This document shows positions 41,862 to 55,300 of a stretch of 64,000 nt of DNA, piece by piece. The stretch is from Nitrospirota bacterium (GTDB lineage Bacteria; Nitrospirota; Nitrospiria; Nitrospirales; UBA8639): assembly GCA_027623995.1 (NCBI GenBank), contig JAQBUF010000003.1, forward strand, positions 21,951 to 85,950, written 5' to 3'. The notes below the pieces were generated by a model, which was given only the letters and a program-made list of their open reading frames with translations, ran no database searches and was not told the DNA's origin. The position numbers and the translations under genes are program-made. Positions within the stretch are counted from its first letter, which is position 1, and every line of letters begins with the position of its first letter.

Positions 41862-42229
41862 TAAACTGTATCCAGCACTTCCTCAGGACTCTTCCGAAGG
41901 ATCCTCACACGGCGTCCATCATCCAACATTTTAATCCCAACCCTGGAGGGTTTTTGTACAGCTTGGGAAAAAACCATGACATTGGAAATGGCAAACGGTG
42001 CCTCACGCTCCAAAATTCCACCCTGCTTATGTGTTTGAGTTGGCTTTGTATGTCGCTTTATAATATTTAATTTTTCAACGGTCACTTTCCCAGCATTGGG
42101 AGAGACACTTAACACCTTTCCAGTTTTGCCCTTTTCTTTTCCAGCAATAACCATGACGGTATCACCTTTTTTGATTCGAGCTTTTTTAGGGCCATGACCA
42201 ACTTGTTTTTTGGGGTAACCGCTCGGCAT
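41861..42229 (-). CDS. rplX: 50S ribosomal protein L24
   Basis: [47 protein letters not shown]. Confidence 0.97.
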   Translation of the reverse strand: MPSGYPKKQVGHGPKKARIKKGDTVMVIAGKEKGKTGKVLSVSPNAGKVTVEKLNIIKRHTKPTQTHKQGGILEREAPFAISNVMVFSQAVQKPSRVGIKMLDDGRRVRILRKSPEEVLDTV

Positions 42230-42597
42230 TATAATACCTCTGGAGCAAGTGATATAATTTTCATAAACTTCTTTTTTCGCAATTCCCTGGCGACAGGCCC
42301 AAAAATTCGCGTTCCCAAAGGATCGCCTGTATTATTCACCAAAACACAAGCATTTCGGTCAAAGCGAATATAGGACCCATCTTCACGACGAGCACCTTTT
42401 TTGGTACGAACAATGACCGCCTTTACCACTTGGCCTTTTTTGACGGCTGCCCTTGGAATAGCTTCCTGAACGGACACGACGACTATATCACCAATTCCGG
42501 CATAACGACGCCTGGTTCCGCCAAGTACGTGAAAACATCGGACGCTCCTAGCCCCGGAATTATCAGCTACATCAAGGATTGTAAGGTTTTGGATCAT
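42229..42597 (-). CDS. rplN: 50S ribosomal protein L14
   Basis: [43 protein letters not shown]. Confidence 0.98.
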   Translation of the reverse strand: MIQNLTILDVADNSGARSVRCFHVLGGTRRRYAGIGDIVVVSVQEAIPRAAVKKGQVVKAVIVRTKKGARREDGSYIRFDRNACVLVNNTGDPLGTRIFGPVARELRKKKFMKIISLAPEVL

Positions 42598-42632
42598 GCC
42601 TTTTCAAAACTCCTGCCCTGCGTAAGAAATAT

Positions 42633-42911
42633 CTATGCCTGCTGAGAATTTTCGCCTCGTTCAACTATAGCGGCAACCCGCCAATGCTTGTCTTTACTCA
42701 GAGGTCGAGTTTCGACAATCTTTACTTTATCGCCAACCTTGGACTCGTTTTTTTCATCATGCGCCTTCAACCTAGAAACCAGACGCATCACTTTCCCATA
42801 CAAAGGATGAGGAACAAGTCTTGTGACTGCCACAACCACAGTCTTTTCCATTTTATCCTTGACAACCTTTCCATAGGAAACGCGTCGTCTTCGAAGTATT
42901 TCATTAGACAT
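42633..42911 (-). CDS. rpsQ: 30S ribosomal protein S17
   Basis: [41 protein letters not shown]. Confidence 0.97.
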   Translation of the reverse strand: MSNEILRRRRVSYGKVVKDKMEKTVVVAVTRLVPHPLYGKVMRLVSRLKAHDEKNESKVGDKVKIVETRPLSKDKHWRVAAIVERGENSQQA

Positions 42912-42932
42912 TCTTTAACACCTATCCCCCAA

Positions 42933-43142
42933 TCAGCCAGACGAATTTAATTCTTTTTCACGTAGAATCGTTCGAGCCCTAGCGACATCACGCCGTACTT
43001 CACGAATACGCATAGGATTTTCAATGCGCCCCATAGCAAGCTGACATCGCAAATGAAAAAGTTCCTTCTTTAAATCATGTACTTTCCCAACCACTTCCTC
43101 TGGTTCCATGCCTCTGAGTTCTTTAATATTCATAATGTTCAA
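42933..43142 (-). CDS. rpmC: 50S ribosomal protein L29
   Basis: MNIKELRGMEPEEVVGKVHDLKKELFHLRCQLAMGRIENPMRIREVRRDVARARTILREKE. Confidence 0.96.
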   Translation of the reverse strand: MNIMNIKELRGMEPEEVVGKVHDLKKELFHLRCQLAMGRIENPMRIREVRRDVARARTILREKELNSSG

Positions 43143-43144
43143 CT

Positions 43145-43564
43145 TTAGATATTAATTTCTCCACGAACAACAAATCTGGTAGCCAAAGGCAATTTATGGC
43201 CAGCCAATCGAAAGGCTTCCTCTGCAACAGCTCTCGTCACGTCATCCATTTCATAGAGAATACGACCAGGTTTCACAACCGCCACCCAGAATTCAGGATT
43301 TCCTTTTCCTTTACCCATTCTTACTTCTGCAGGCTTTTTAGTCACGGGCTTATCAGGAAAAATTCTGGTCCAGATTCTGCCACCACGCTTCACATGACGA
43401 GTCATGGCGATTCTCGCAGCTTCAATCTGCCGAGCAGTAATTCTCCCCGGCTCCAACACTTTCAAGCCATACTGACCAAAAGAAACCTCTCCCCCGCGGT
43501 AGGCCTTTCCATACGACCGACCCTTATGAACTTTTCTATATTTAACTTTTTTGGGAGCTAACAT
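43145..43564 (-). CDS. rplP: 50S ribosomal protein L16
   Basis: [73 protein letters not shown]. Confidence 0.98.
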   Translation of the reverse strand: MLAPKKVKYRKVHKGRSYGKAYRGGEVSFGQYGLKVLEPGRITARQIEAARIAMTRHVKRGGRIWTRIFPDKPVTKKPAEVRMGKGKGNPEFWVAVVKPGRILYEMDDVTRAVAEEAFRLAGHKLPLATRFVVRGEINI

Positions 43565-43585
43565 AATTAATCACGCCTTTCCCAA

Positions 43586-44251
43586 TTACAAGAGAGAAAG
43601 AGACGGCTCCCCTTTAATCGTTGAGGGCAACTCAGCATCGCCTTTATAAATCCACGTCTTCACACCGATTTTCCCCATGGTCGTATTTGATTCGGCAAAA
43701 CCATATTCAACATCAGCGCGAAGGGTGTGGAGCGGAACACGTCCCTCCCGATACCATTCAGTTCTAGCAATCTCATTTCCACCAAGTCTACCAGCAACGG
43801 CAACCCGAATACCCTTAGCGCCCAACCGCAATGCAGCGGCAACACTTCTCTTCAGGGCACGACGAAAAGAAACTCGTTTCTCCAATTGCAACGCAATATT
43901 CTCTGCGACCAACTGGGCGTCCAATTCTGGTTTTTTTATTTCCTTCACGGTGACGTACACCTCACGCCCATACTGACTCTCAAAACCGGTCTTTAACTTA
44001 TCAACTTCAGCGCCCTTTCGTCCGATAATGATACCTGGACGAGCAGTATGGATGATAAGCTTCACCTGGTTACCAGAACGCTCAATCTCAACCCTAGCAA
44101 TACCAGCATGATACAATCTGGTTTTGACGATTTTTCGGATCTGCACATCCTCATGAAGAAATCTAACATAGTCTTTTTTGGCATACCAACGAGAATTCCA
44201 GGTCCTGGTATACCCAAGTCTAAAACCATATGGATGCGTTTTCTGACCCAT
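43586..44251 (-). CDS. rpsC: 30S ribosomal protein S3
   Basis: [24 protein letters not shown]...[17 protein letters not shown]. Confidence 0.98.
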   Translation of the reverse strand: MGQKTHPYGFRLGYTRTWNSRWYAKKDYVRFLHEDVQIRKIVKTRLYHAGIARVEIERSGNQVKLIIHTARPGIIIGRKGAEVDKLKTGFESQYGREVYVTVKEIKKPELDAQLVAENIALQLEKRVSFRRALKRSVAAALRLGAKGIRVAVAGRLGGNEIARTEWYREGRVPLHTLRADVEYGFAESNTTMGKIGVKTWIYKGDAELPSTIKGEPSLSLL

Positions 44252-44314
44252 AAATGCCGCCTACCCCTCTTCTAAAAATCAAAAAACTACAATAGAGAAA
44301 AAACAAAGAGCCGA

Positions 44315-44659
44315 TTAAGAACCATTGTTTGAGGCCACTACAATAGTGACATGACTCGTTCTCTTATGAATTGGATTCGCCCGACCCATGGCCCTGGGCT
44401 GAGATCGCTTCAAAACTGGCCCACCATCAACATATGCTCGAACAATTTTTAAAGATTCGGGATCGCCCAACTCTTTTTGCCCAGCATTGGTTACTGCCGA
44501 CTGCAGGAGCTTTTCCAAAATAGGAGCCGATGCCTTCGGAAGATACTTGAGAACTGATAACGCATCAGATACACCACGGCCTCGGATCAAATCAATGACC
44601 AGCCGCATTTTCCTTGGAGCCATTCGAACAAAACGTAGGACTGCACTCGCTTCCGCCAT
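44315..44659 (-). CDS. rplV: 50S ribosomal protein L22
   Basis: RFVRMAPRKMRLVIDLIRGRGVSDALSVLKYLPK...RANPIHKRTSHVTIVV. Confidence 0.97.
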   Translation of the reverse strand: MAEASAVLRFVRMAPRKMRLVIDLIRGRGVSDALSVLKYLPKASAPILEKLLQSAVTNAGQKELGDPESLKIVRAYVDGGPVLKRSQPRAMGRANPIHKRTSHVTIVVASNNGS

Positions 44660-44676
44660 AAACCGTTCCCCTCTCC

Positions 44677-44964
44677 CTACTTTAACGCAACAGCCTTCTC
44701 AGACCTTGCAGCCCCATGCCCCTTAAAGAATCGCGTTGGCGAAAACTCACCAAGTTTATGACCGACCATATTATCAGCGACATAAACCGGAATAAATTTC
44801 TTTCCATTATGGACAGCAAAGGTATGGCCGATCATGTCAGGAATAACTGTAGAACGACGAGACCAAGTTTTAATCAACTTGTTCTCACGATTCTCATTCA
44901 TTCTTTCGACCTTTTTTAAAATATGGTCGTCTACGAATGGACCCTTTTTAACTGAACGAGGCAT
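44677..44964 (-). CDS. rpsS: 30S ribosomal protein S19
   Basis: [19 protein letters not shown]...[30 protein letters not shown]. Confidence 0.98.
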   Translation of the reverse strand: MPRSVKKGPFVDDHILKKVERMNENRENKLIKTWSRRSTVIPDMIGHTFAVHNGKKFIPVYVADNMVGHKLGEFSPTRFFKGHGAARSEKAVALK

Positions 44965-44982
44965 AAAGAACTCCGCGCGGGA

Positions 44983-45813
44983 TTATTTTTTCCGCCGTGA
45001 AATAATAAATTTAGATGAGGCCTTTTTCTTTTTTCTAGTTTTAAAGCCCTTTGTTGGGAGACCCCAAGGTGAAACTGGATGCGGATTACCCTGACCTGAC
45101 TTTCCTTCACCACCACCATGAGGATGATCAACAGGATTCATCACCACGCCTCGAACATGCGGCATTCTTCCTAACCACCGAGATCGTCCCGCTTTCCCGA
45201 TAGTGATGTTTTCATGATCCAAATTTCCAACTTGACCAACTGTAGCCATACACACACCTAAGATTTTTCGCATTTCCCCGGAAGTCAGCCTGACCTGAAC
45301 ATAATGTCCATCACGCCCCATCACCTGCGCTGAAGCACCGGCGCTTCGTGCAAGTTGACCGCCCTTGCCAGGTTTAAGCTCAATATTATGAATAGTGGAT
45401 CCCAATGGCATCGCAGCCAATGGAAGAGAATTCCCAGGTCGAATATCGGCACCAGTTCCAGACTGCACCATTGCACCCACCTCCAAACCGACTGGAGCGA
45501 GAATGTATCTTTTCTCTCCGTCAACATAATGAAGCAGGGCAATTCTTGCCGACCGATTGGGATCATATTCAATACGAGCCACTTTTGCCGGTATATCAAA
45601 TTTATTTCTCTTGAAATCTATTTGTCGATATTGGCGTTTATGGCCACCACCACGAAACCGACTCGTGATTCGCCCCTGATTATTACGCCCACCAGTTTGG
45701 CTATGTTTTTTTATCAGTTGCTTCTCAGGACGCTCAGTCGAAAGCCTTTCGCCAACAATCGCGGTCATCCCGCGGCGGCCCGGTGAAGTCGGTTTGTAAG
45801 GTTTTACTGCCAT
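44983..45813 (-). CDS. rplB: 50S ribosomal protein L2
   Basis: [17 protein letters not shown]...[37 protein letters not shown]. Confidence 0.98.
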   Translation of the reverse strand: MAVKPYKPTSPGRRGMTAIVGERLSTERPEKQLIKKHSQTGGRNNQGRITSRFRGGGHKRQYRQIDFKRNKFDIPAKVARIEYDPNRSARIALLHYVDGEKRYILAPVGLEVGAMVQSGTGADIRPGNSLPLAAMPLGSTIHNIELKPGKGGQLARSAGASAQVMGRDGHYVQVRLTSGEMRKILGVCMATVGQVGNLDHENITIGKAGRSRWLGRMPHVRGVVMNPVDHPHGGGEGKSGQGNPHPVSPWGLPTKGFKTRKKKKASSKFIISRRKK

Positions 45814-45868
45814 ATTCTTCCCACTTTCCTAATTACGATTTCGCTGAACACCAAGATCACTAAACATT

Positions 45869-46168
45869 CTACGCACTTTCGTAGAGTTCAAGCTTCTCAC
45901 CCTCTCGAAGGGTCACAATCGCCTTCTTCCAATCTGCACGCTTTCCAACAAAACGGCCCTGTCGTTTAGTTTTTCCCATGACATTCATCACATTGACAGC
46001 CTTCACCTTTACTTTTAATGCGGACTCGACGGCAAGGCGAATTTCTACACGTGTGGCGTTTTTTCTTACGACGAAAGCCACACGATTTGCTTGGTCTTGA
46101 AGTCCGGTAATTTTTTCAGTCAATAACGGCTTAATCAATACATCAAAAGGATCACGATTCATGCCCAC
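45869..46168 (-). CDS. rplW: 50S ribosomal protein L23
   Basis: DVLIKPLLTEKITGLQDQANRVAFVVRKNATRVEIRLAVES. Confidence 0.96.
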   Translation of the reverse strand: MGMNRDPFDVLIKPLLTEKITGLQDQANRVAFVVRKNATRVEIRLAVESALKVKVKAVNVMNVMGKTKRQGRFVGKRADWKKAIVTLREGEKLELYESA

Positions 46169-46782
46169 AACTCCTGAACTTTCTCCAACTGGTCTTTCAA
46201 AATAACCAGTGATTCATAACGGATAATATCGTAGACATTAAGTTCCCCAGGATGGACCACCTTAACCTTTTTTAAATTACGGGCCGCTCGAAGTAGGCCG
46301 ACATTTCCTTCACCCACTACTAATAACACTGAACGATGCACCCCAAAATTAATTAACGCAGCAGATAGCAACTTGGTCTTTGGCTCAGGGAGAGGCAATG
46401 AAGAGAGAATAGACAATTCACCCTCAGCTTGTTTTGAAGAAAGGGCACATTGCATGGCTCCACGATACATCTTCTTAGGGATAGAAAAATCATAGCTTCG
46501 TGGACGAGGACCAAAAACAATTCCACCGTGCCGCCAAATAGGAGACCGGTTCGAACCGGCACGGGCTCGGCCAGTATGCTTTTGCTTCCACGGTTTTTTC
46601 CCAGTCCCACTAACCTCGCCACGACTTTTTGTACTTGCCGTACCCTGACGCATGGAGGCTCGCTGCATGACTACGGCCGTATGCACCAACGACTCCTTCA
46701 AAGGGACCCCAAAAATCTCATCATTTAATTCGATTGAACCAACTGACTTCTTTGCTGTATCCACAACGTTAATGGTAGCCAT
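46159..46782 (-). CDS. rplD: 50S ribosomal protein L4
   Basis: GTASTKSRGEVSGTGKKPWKQKHTGRARAGSNRSPIWRHGGIVFGPRPRSY. Confidence 0.97.
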   Translation of the reverse strand: MATINVVDTAKKSVGSIELNDEIFGVPLKESLVHTAVVMQRASMRQGTASTKSRGEVSGTGKKPWKQKHTGRARAGSNRSPIWRHGGIVFGPRPRSYDFSIPKKMYRGAMQCALSSKQAEGELSILSSLPLPEPKTKLLSAALINFGVHRSVLLVVGEGNVGLLRAARNLKKVKVVHPGELNVYDIIRYESLVILKDQLEKVQELWA

Positions 46783-46787
46783 AAATA

Positions 46788-47414
46788 TTACTTCTTTTGC
46801 ACCTTTTGAATAACAACATAACCACCGGTTGGACCAGGAACCGCCCCTAATATAAGCAAGAGGTTTTCCTCGGCACGAACCTCAATAATTTTCAACCCAC
46901 GAACGGTGACCTGCTCCGCACCCATATGTCCAGGTAACTTTTTTCCCTTCCAGACCCTTGATGGATACGAACTTGCCCCCATTGAACCTGGGGCACGATG
47001 AAACATGGAACCATGCGTAGCTGGACCACCACTAAAGTTATGACGTTTCATTACCCCCTGAAAACCCTTCCCCTTTGAAATACCCTGAACATCAACCTTT
47101 TCACCACTCTCGAAAAGATCTACCGAAACGGTATCCCCAAGCTGACGCTCCCATGGTCCACGAAATTCTTTCAGCGTACGCCACAATTTTTTACTACCAG
47201 AAGACCGAAGATGTCCGATTTCCGCTTTCGACAATTTCTGTTCCTCAACAGTTCGAAAGCCTAATTGGATAGCCTGATATCCATCACGCTTCAAGGTCTT
47301 TACTGCCGTGACATCACAGGGACCCGCTTCAATCACTGTCACTGGACGCAGACGACGGTTCGCATCGTACACTTGCGTCATTCCCAATTTTTTTCCCAAC
47401 AAGCCACTACCCAT
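46788..47414 (-). CDS. rplC: 50S ribosomal protein L3
   Basis: GLLGKKLGMTQVYDANRRLRPVTVIEAGPC...GKGFQGVMKRHNFSGGPATHGSMFHRAPGS. Confidence 0.98.
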   Translation of the reverse strand: MGSGLLGKKLGMTQVYDANRRLRPVTVIEAGPCDVTAVKTLKRDGYQAIQLGFRTVEEQKLSKAEIGHLRSSGSKKLWRTLKEFRGPWERQLGDTVSVDLFESGEKVDVQGISKGKGFQGVMKRHNFSGGPATHGSMFHRAPGSMGASSYPSRVWKGKKLPGHMGAEQVTVRGLKIIEVRAEENLLLILGAVPGPTGGYVVIQKVQKK

Positions 47415-47458
47415 TCAAAAGACCCTCACCCAATTCAAGATTAACCGAAAACATAGGG

Positions 47459-47773
47459 TTACAGTTTTATCTCTACATCGACTCCAGCTGCAAGACTCAA
47501 CTTCATGAGTGCATCCATAGTATCAGGAGTTGGTTCAAGAATATCTAGCAATCGCTTATGAGTCCGAATTTCAAACTGCTCACGAGACTTTTTATCCCCA
47601 TGAGTCGAGCGCTGAACCGTGAATTTCTCGATTCGAGTAGGAAGAGGCACTGGCCCAGCCACCCGCGCACCGGTCTGCTTTACAGTATCCACAATTTCCC
47701 TAGCAGACTGATCGAGGATCCGGTAATCAAAGCCCTTTAACCGGATACGAATTCTCTGATCTATACTAACCAC
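47459..47773 (-). CDS. rpsJ: 30S ribosomal protein S10
   Basis: [50 protein letters not shown]. Confidence 0.98.
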   Translation of the reverse strand: MVSIDQRIRIRLKGFDYRILDQSAREIVDTVKQTGARVAGPVPLPTRIEKFTVQRSTHGDKKSREQFEIRTHKRLLDILEPTPDTMDALMKLSLAAGVDVEIKL

Positions 47774-47787
47774 GCGCCAGCCTCCTC

Positions 47788-48993
47788 TTACTCAACAATT
47801 TCAGTCACCACACCAGCACCCACGGTGCGCCCACCTTCCCGCACGGCGAACCGAAGCCCTTGCTCCATCGCAATCGGGGAGATCAACTCACAATTGAACG
47901 TCGTATTATCCCCCGGCATCACCATCTCCACCCCTTCCGACAACTGCACAATCCCCGTGACATCTGTCGTCCGAAAGTAAAACTGAGGTCGATAGCCATT
48001 AAAGAATGGGGTATGTCGCCCGCCCTCATCTTTGCCCAGCACGTACACTTCGGCCTTAAACTTCGTATGTGGCAGGATACTCTTTGGCTTTGCCAACACC
48101 ATCCCTCGCTCCACTTCGTCTTTCTTGGTCCCGCGCAACAGGGCCCCGATATTATCCCCCGCTTGGCCTTCATCCAACACCTTGCGGAACATCTCCACGC
48201 CCGTCACCGTCGTCACCCGCGTGTCCCCCAATCCCACAATTTCAATTTCATCCCCCACCTTGACCTGCCCGCGCTCCACGCGCCCCGTGACCACCGTCCC
48301 TCGACCACTGATGGTAAATACGTCTTCGATGGGCATCAGAAAGGGCTTATCAATGGCCCGCTCGGGTGTTGGGATGTAACTGTCCACCGCTTCCAGCAAC
48401 CGCAGTATCGAGGGCACCCCAATATCGCTCGTATCCCCTTCAATCGCCTTAATGGCGGAGCCCGTGACAATGGGCACATCATCCCCAGGGAACTGATACT
48501 TGGTGAGCAACTCGCGCACTTCGAGTTCGACCAACTCCAACAACTCAGGATCTTCCACTTTATCCGCTTTATTCAAGAAGACAACGATATAGGGCACGCC
48601 CACTTGTCGAGCTAACAGAATATGCTCACGGGTTTGCGGCATCGGACCATCAGCGGCAGAGACGACGAGGATCGCGCCATCCATTTGCGCAGCCCCGGTA
48701 ATCATATTCTTGACATAGTCCGCATGCCCCGGACAGTCCACATGCGCGTAATGCCGGTTGTCGCTCTCATATTCCACATGCGATATCGCAATGGTCAAAA
48801 TCTTGGTCGGATCACGGCGGCCCTGTGATTCACTGGCCTTGGCCACCTGGTCATAGGAAATATAATCCGCCATCCCTTTATCGTGCATCACTTTCGTGAG
48901 CGCCGAGGTTAACGTGGTCTTCCCATGATCCACATGCCCAATCGTCCCCACATTCAAATGCGGCTTCTTCCGATTAAATTTCGACTTCGCCAT
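47788..48993 (-). CDS. tuf: Elongation factor Tu (copy 1)
   Basis: [35 protein letters not shown]...[59 protein letters not shown]. Confidence 0.99.
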   Translation of the reverse strand: MAKSKFNRKKPHLNVGTIGHVDHGKTTLTSALTKVMHDKGMADYISYDQVAKASESQGRRDPTKILTIAISHVEYESDNRHYAHVDCPGHADYVKNMITGAAQMDGAILVVSAADGPMPQTREHILLARQVGVPYIVVFLNKADKVEDPELLELVELEVRELLTKYQFPGDDVPIVTGSAIKAIEGDTSDIGVPSILRLLEAVDSYIPTPERAIDKPFLMPIEDVFTISGRGTVVTGRVERGQVKVGDEIEIVGLGDTRVTTVTGVEMFRKVLDEGQAGDNIGALLRGTKKDEVERGMVLAKPKSILPHTKFKAEVYVLGKDEGGRHTPFFNGYRPQFYFRTTDVTGIVQLSEGVEMVMPGDNTTFNCELISPIAMEQGLRFAVREGGRTVGAGVVTEIVE

Positions 48994-49093
48994 CTGCCCC
49001 TCCCTTTATGAATGCGACTCTTCTCAGGCAAAACCACGAAAGAGCTATTAAATTTTAATACTCTTTCGATCGAAAATCCAAAACAACCAAGAC

Positions 49094-51214
49094 CTACTCG
49101 CCACGTTGCTTGCCAATAATTTGTTCGCTAATCGCTTTCGGAACTACTTCATACCGCTCAAATTCCATGGAATAGGTTGCTCGACCCTGAGTTTTAGACC
49201 GAAGCCCCGTAGAATATCCAAACATCTCACTCAGAGGAACCGCAGAATCCACCACCTGAGAACCAGCTCGGGTTGTCATCCCTCGAACCTTCCCTCTTCT
49301 TGAGCTCAAATCACCAATGACATCGCCCATAAATTCCTGAGGAACCAAAACTTCAACTTTCATAATGGGTTCAAGTATAGCAGGATCAGCTTTCCGACAG
49401 GCTTCCTCAAAAGCCATAGAGCCTGCGATCTTGAAGGCCATTTCATTAGAATCAACCTCATGAAAGGAGCCATCAAAAAGAGTGACACAAACATCACGCA
49501 TTGGATATCCAGCCAAGACCCCAGACTGCATTCTCTCCCTAACGCCCTTTTCTACTGCCGGAATATATTCCCTGGGTATTGTTCCACCTACGATTTTATT
49601 GACAAACTCAAGACCCACCCCAGCATCAGATGGCTCCACACTCAACTCCACATGCCCATACTGACCTCGACCACCAGACTGCTTAATATATTTCCCCTCA
49701 GCTTGACCCTTCCGACGAATGGTCTCGCGATAAGCCACTTCAGGCTTCCCCACATTTGCCTGAACTTTGAACTCTCGCACCAAACGATCAACAATAATTT
49801 CAAGATGCAACTCACCCATCCCAGAAATTATTGTCTGACCTGTCTCTGGATCACTTTTGACATGAAAAGACGGATCCTCTTGCGAAAGTTTCTCCAAAGA
49901 AAAACCAAGCTTCTCTAAATCTTGCTTGGTCTTTGGCTCAACAGCCATGGATATAACTGGCTCAGGAAATTTAATCACCTCCAGAAGAATTTGCTTCTTT
50001 TCGTCAGACAAAGTATCGCCAGTCCTTGCGCCCTTCATCCCCACCGCTGCCGCAATATCACCAGAATAAACAACACTGATATCTTCACGTTTATTCGCAT
50101 GCATCTTCAGCAGGCGACCAATCCTCTCCCGCCTACCCTGAGTCACATTGTAAACATAAGACCCAGTCTCTAACATTCCAGAGTACACTCGAAAATATGT
50201 CAGCTGCCCAGCAAAAGAATCCGTCATAATCTTAAAGGCCAGGGCAGAAAAAGGCTCCTCATCATTAGCCTTCCGATATAAAACATCCCCCGAAATTGGA
50301 TCTACCCCCCGAACCTCCGGAACATCCAAAGGCGACGGCAAAAGATCAATGACAGCATCCAACAAAGTCTGGACACCTTTATTCTTAAAAGCAGTTCCAC
50401 ACAATACAGGCGTCACCTTCAATTGGTTCGTACCTTTCCGAATGGCTCGCTTTATTTCATCCTCCCTTAAAGTCTCACCATTGAGGTAACGCTCAAGCAC
50501 AACCTCGTCAAATTCAGCCACAGCCTCCAGCATTTTCTCACGATACTCTTCAGCCAAAGGTAACAAATCGGGAGGGATCTCACCAACAACATATTCAGCC
50601 CCCAACGACTCGTCATTCCAAATAATTGCCTTCATTGCCACCAAGTCAATAACCCCAAGAAAATCCGCCTCCTTACCAATTGGCAGCTGGACAGGGATTG
50701 GGTTGGCCCCAAGGCGATCAATAATCGTTTGAATGCTATTAAAGAAATCAGCACCCATACGATCCATTTTATTTAAAAAGGCAATTCGAGGAACACTATA
50801 CTTATCCGCTTGCCGCCAAACCGTTTCAGACTGAGGCTCCACGCCCTGCACTGAATCAAATACTGCAACCGCCCCATCCAACACCCGAAGAGAACGCTCG
50901 ACTTCTACCGTAAAATCCACGTGCCCCGGTGTATCAATAATATTAATTCGATGGTCCTTCCAAAAACAGGTAGTTGCTGCAGAGGTAATAGTAATTCCGC
51001 GCTCCTGTTCCTGCTCCATCCAATCCATCGTAGCAGCACCATCATGCACCTCTCCGATTCGATGAGACACACCAGTATAAAACAAAATACGTTCAGTCGT
51101 AGTCGTTTTACCCGCATCAATATGCGCCATAATACCGATATTCCGAGTACGCTCTAATGGATAATCTCTTCCCAAACCATTCACCCCTCGACACACGCAA
51201 TTAAGCACGGACAA
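49094..51214 (-). CDS. fusA: Elongation factor G
   Basis: [61 protein letters not shown]. Confidence 0.98.
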   Translation of the reverse strand: MSVLNCVCRGVNGLGRDYPLERTRNIGIMAHIDAGKTTTTERILFYTGVSHRIGEVHDGAATMDWMEQEQERGITITSAATTCFWKDHRINIIDTPGHVDFTVEVERSLRVLDGAVAVFDSVQGVEPQSETVWRQADKYSVPRIAFLNKMDRMGADFFNSIQTIIDRLGANPIPVQLPIGKEADFLGVIDLVAMKAIIWNDESLGAEYVVGEIPPDLLPLAEEYREKMLEAVAEFDEVVLERYLNGETLREDEIKRAIRKGTNQLKVTPVLCGTAFKNKGVQTLLDAVIDLLPSPLDVPEVRGVDPISGDVLYRKANDEEPFSALAFKIMTDSFAGQLTYFRVYSGMLETGSYVYNVTQGRRERIGRLLKMHANKREDISVVYSGDIAAAVGMKGARTGDTLSDEKKQILLEVIKFPEPVISMAVEPKTKQDLEKLGFSLEKLSQEDPSFHVKSDPETGQTIISGMGELHLEIIVDRLVREFKVQANVGKPEVAYRETIRRKGQAEGKYIKQSGGRGQYGHVELSVEPSDAGVGLEFVNKIVGGTIPREYIPAVEKGVRERMQSGVLAGYPMRDVCVTLFDGSFHEVDSNEMAFKIAGSMAFEEACRKADPAILEPIMKVEVLVPQEFMGDVIGDLSSRRGKVRGMTTRAGSQVVDSAVPLSEMFGYSTGLRSKTQGRATYSMEFERYEVVPKAISEQIIGKQRGE

Positions 51215-51294
51215 AAAACTTAATATTCAATTTTTAAACTGGATGTACGCCAGAAAATTACTGGGCAGGCCAAATGCCAAAATTATCCCACAAA

Positions 51295-51765
51295 TTACCA
51301 ACGATAGTGAGCAAACGCTCGATTAGCTTCAGCCATTCGATGCGTTTCATCACGCTTCTTCACGGCAGCACCAGCACTATTCGCTGCATCCATAAGTTCA
51401 GCGGCCAACTTCTCTTCCATACTACGACCAGACCGAGAACGCGCACTCTGCTTAATCCAGCGAAAAGCTAAGGCCATCTGACGAACAGGCCGAATTTCAA
51501 CTGGAACCTGATAGGAAGCACCACCGACACGGCGAGACTTCACCTCAACCATCGGCTTCACATTACCAAGCGCAGCATGAAAAACTTTCAGCGGATCACC
51601 GCCAGATTTTGACTGAACCAAGTCAAGCGCCCCATAACATACCCCCTGAGCCGTGCTCTTCTTACCACGAGTCATAAGGATATTAATAAACTTACCCAAC
51701 AACTGGTCCTTAAATTTTGAATCCGGCGTCGAAATCCTATGCGGTGCGCTCTGTCCACGTGCCAT
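51295..51765 (-). CDS. rpsG: 30S ribosomal protein S7
   Basis: [25 protein letters not shown]...[13 protein letters not shown]. Confidence 0.97.
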   Translation of the reverse strand: MARGQSAPHRISTPDSKFKDQLLGKFINILMTRGKKSTAQGVCYGALDLVQSKSGGDPLKVFHAALGNVKPMVEVKSRRVGGASYQVPVEIRPVRQMALAFRWIKQSARSRSGRSMEEKLAAELMDAANSAGAAVKKRDETHRMAEANRAFAHYRW

Positions 51766-51826
51766 ATATTATTCGCCCAATCCCTTAAAAGTCATTCAAC
51801 ATAAAAAATCAATGCAACCAGGACAC

Positions 51827-52198
51827 CTACTTAGGCTTCTTTGCCCCATACTTAGATCGGCTCTGCTTTCGATTGGCCACGCCAACTGCATCCAACGCAC
51901 CACGAACAAGATGATACCGCACCCCAGGTAAATCCTTCACCCGACCACCACGCACAAGCACAATCGAATGTTCCTGAAGATTGTGGCCCACACCAGGAAT
52001 ATAAGTCGTCACCTCAACTCCAGTCGTCAAACGAACTCTAGCAACCTTACGCAGAGCAGAATTTGGCTTCTTTGGAGTAGTCGTATAAACCCTCAAGCAA
52101 ACACCACGTCTCTGAGGGCAATTATTTAACGCTGGACTCTTACTTTTAAACTTTGGTGGCTTTCGCCCTTTCCTGACCAACTGATTCACTGTAGGCAT
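51827..52198 (-). CDS. rpsL: 30S ribosomal protein S12
   Basis: [69 protein letters not shown]. Confidence 0.99.
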   Translation of the reverse strand: MPTVNQLVRKGRKPPKFKSKSPALNNCPQRRGVCLRVYTTTPKKPNSALRKVARVRLTTGVEVTTYIPGVGHNLQEHSIVLVRGGRVKDLPGVRYHLVRGALDAVGVANRKQSRSKYGAKKPK

Positions 52199-52266
52199 GA
52201 AAAATTAACCTTTAATAACTTACATGTTCAGAGTTTACTTGCACATACGTATAGGGCAACCGGCGG

Positions 52267-52296
52267 ATTGTAATTCATCGGCCTCCCCACTGTCAA
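52267..52296 (-). promoter_or_regulatory. Sigma-70-type promoter for the rpsL (str) operon
   Basis: Minus strand TTGACA (52296-52291), 18 bp spacer, TACAAT (52272-52267), in the rpoC-rpsL gap about 70 bp before rpsL ATG. Confidence 0.7.
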
Positions 52297-52322
52297 TAGA
52301 AAAACAGCATATTCTCAAACAT

Positions 52323-55300
52323 TTATGTTGATTGAGGCTGTAATTCTTTTCCACCTTCTAGCAATGCTTTTGCAGCGACGTTTTCCACCTCTGTTTCAAT
52401 AAGAGTTTCAACAGGTCGTGGGACAAACGTCTCTCGATACAAGGAAAATCCAGTTCCCGCAGGTATCAATCGTCCTACAATCACATTTTCCTTCAAACCA
52501 CGAAGATCATCGATACGACCATTAATCGCCGCCTCGGTGAGCACCCTAGTTGTTTCCTGGAAGGAGGCACCAGAGATAAAGCTATCCGTGCTTAAGGATG
52601 CCTTGGTTATTCCCAACAAAACAGGCTTGCCAATTGCCGGCTGGCCACCTTCAGCAAGTACTCTTTGATTTTCATCCATAAAGTCAAAACGGCCGACCTG
52701 GGCTTCTGGCAAGAAAATCGTATCCCCAGGATCTTCAATCCTAACCTTCTTCAACATTTGCCTGGCAATGATTTCAATGTGCTTATCATTGATGGAAACA
52801 CCCTGGAGTCGATAGACTTCCTGGACTTGATTGACCAAGTAGCGCTGCAATTCACGAGGGCCCAGCACGGCAAGAATATCATGGGGATTTGCAGAGCCAT
52901 CCATTAACGGTTCGCCCGCACGCACCCAATCCCCCTCATGCACATTGACATGTTTTCCTCTTGGGATAAAGTATTCCTTAACATCCCCCATTTTATTGTC
53001 AACGGTGACCTTCCGAAGGCCTTTCACGAACCCACCAAATGCGACTTCCCCGTCGATTTCACTAATCACCGCTTGTTCTTTTGGCTTTCTGGCCTCAAAG
53101 AGTTCAGCAACGCGAGGCAGACCACCTGTAATATCTTTCGTCTTCGTGGTTTCTCTTGGAATCTTAGCCAGCACATCTCCAGGATGCACCAGAGCTCCTT
53201 TTTCCACAAAAATATGCGCACCAACTGGGAGAAGATATCTTGCAGACGATCCAGCAGATGGCAACTTGGCTGTCTTGCCTGATTCATCTTTCAATGAAAT
53301 ACGTGGCCTGAGGTTTGTCCCCGCCTGTTCAATAACCACCTTGCGTGAAAGCCCGGTGATTTCATCGACTTCTTCTTTCATCGTGATACCCTCGGTGATA
53401 TCACCATAGGCAATCTTCCCACCGACTTCAGTCAGAATGGTAAGGGTATACGGATCCCATTCAACAAGCTTCCGCCCGACCGTGACACGGTCACCGTCTT
53501 TCACTTTAATTTTGGCACCGTAGACGACCGGATATTTTTCCCGTTCACGCCCAGAATCGTCATATACAGCAATTTTAGCATTCCGGTTCATGACCACCCA
53601 CTCACCATGCTTATTTTTTACGGCTATCTGATCGCTATGGAAATCTATGTTTTTCTTGGCGTCAAAACTTAAATACTTCAGCACACCATCATGTCTTGAT
53701 TCCACCACACTCTGCTCCACGACTTTACTCGCAGTACCACCAATATGAAAGGTTCTCATGGTCAACTGCGTACCTGGCTCCCCAATTGATTGGGCAGCAA
53801 TAACCCCAACAGGCTCGCCTAACTCAACGAGTCGCCCACGCGAAAGATCACGACCATAACATCTTATACAAACACCCCAACGAGCCTGACAGGTTAAGAC
53901 AGACCGGATCTTAATATGATCAATGCCGGACTCCACGACGGCCTTCACTCGATTTTCATCAAGTTCCTGATTCCCTTTCACTACCACCTCATTAGTGACG
54001 GGATCGAGAATATCACCGGCAGCCAGTCGCCCTAAAATCCGCTCTTCTAAAGGTTCAATGATTTCTCCACCTTCGACTAAGGCAGACACATCAATTCCGT
54101 CTGTCGTCAAGCAATCCTCTATACTCACAATGACATCTTGTGCAATATCCACTAGGCGCCTGGTCAAATACCCTGAGTTCGCGGTTTTTAAAGCGGTATC
54201 AGCCAATCCTTTTCTGGCACCATGTGTGGAAATGAAGTACTGCAACACGGTCAACCCTTCACGGAAATTTGCCGTGATCGGCGTTTCAATAATTTCACCT
54301 GACGGTTTAGCCATCAGTCCACGCATCCCTCCAAGCTGACGAATTTGCTGAGAACTTCCTCGAGCGCCTGAGTCCGCCATCATGAAAATCGGATTGAGAG
54401 TATCCTCAGGTCCTTGGCCACCGCCCGCACGAATTTCACTCATCATCTCATTCGCCACCTGCTCACTCACATGTGCCCAAATATCGATGACCTTGTTATA
54501 TCGTTCGCCGTTGGTGATCAACCCTTCATTGTATTGCACCTCAACCTCACCCACGGCTTTCTTGGCACCTTCGATTAAGACTCCCTTTTTTGTGGGAATG
54601 TGCATATTATCGATGCAAATTGAAATGCCAGCTTTCGTGGCATAGGAGAACCCAATATCCTTGAGTTTATCCAACATGATGACTGTTTCATGAAGACCTG
54701 CCTTACGATAGACAGAATCAATGAGTTTCGTCATTTCTTTTTTTGTCATGACTTGATTGACGTGAGAAAAATCAACAGTGGCAGGAAGAATTTCTCCAAA
54801 AATTACTCTTCCAACCGTTGTATCGACTAACTCCCCTTTGATTCTGACCTTGACCCTTGCCTGCTCATCGAGTTCCCCCGCATCGTAGGCAATTCGCACC
54901 TCTTCATGAGAATACAGAATTTTCCCTTCACCTTTGGCCCCGTCATGCACTTGCGTTAACCAATAACATCCCAACACCATATCCTGGGAAGGAATGGCCA
55001 ACGGCCGACCATTAGCCGGAGACAATATGTTATTAATGGCCATCATCAAGACACGCACCTCAATTTGAGCCTCAACAGAAAGCGGTAAATGAACGGCCAT
55101 TTGATCACCGTCAAAGTCAGCATTGAATGCTGCACAGACCAGTGGATGCAGGCGAATGGCTTTTCCTTCCACCAACACAGGATCAAAGGCTTGCATACCT
55201 AACCGATGAAGCGTTGGGGCACGATTCAGGATCACTGGATGTTCACGAATGACCTCATCCAACACATCCCACACTTCTGGTCGTTCTTTTTCCACAAGAC

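Noticed and set aside
47860-48615. 251-aa ORF antisense to tuf
   Set aside because: Shadow ORF produced by strong codon bias of tuf; low-complexity composition (H/R/P rich), no recognisable domain.
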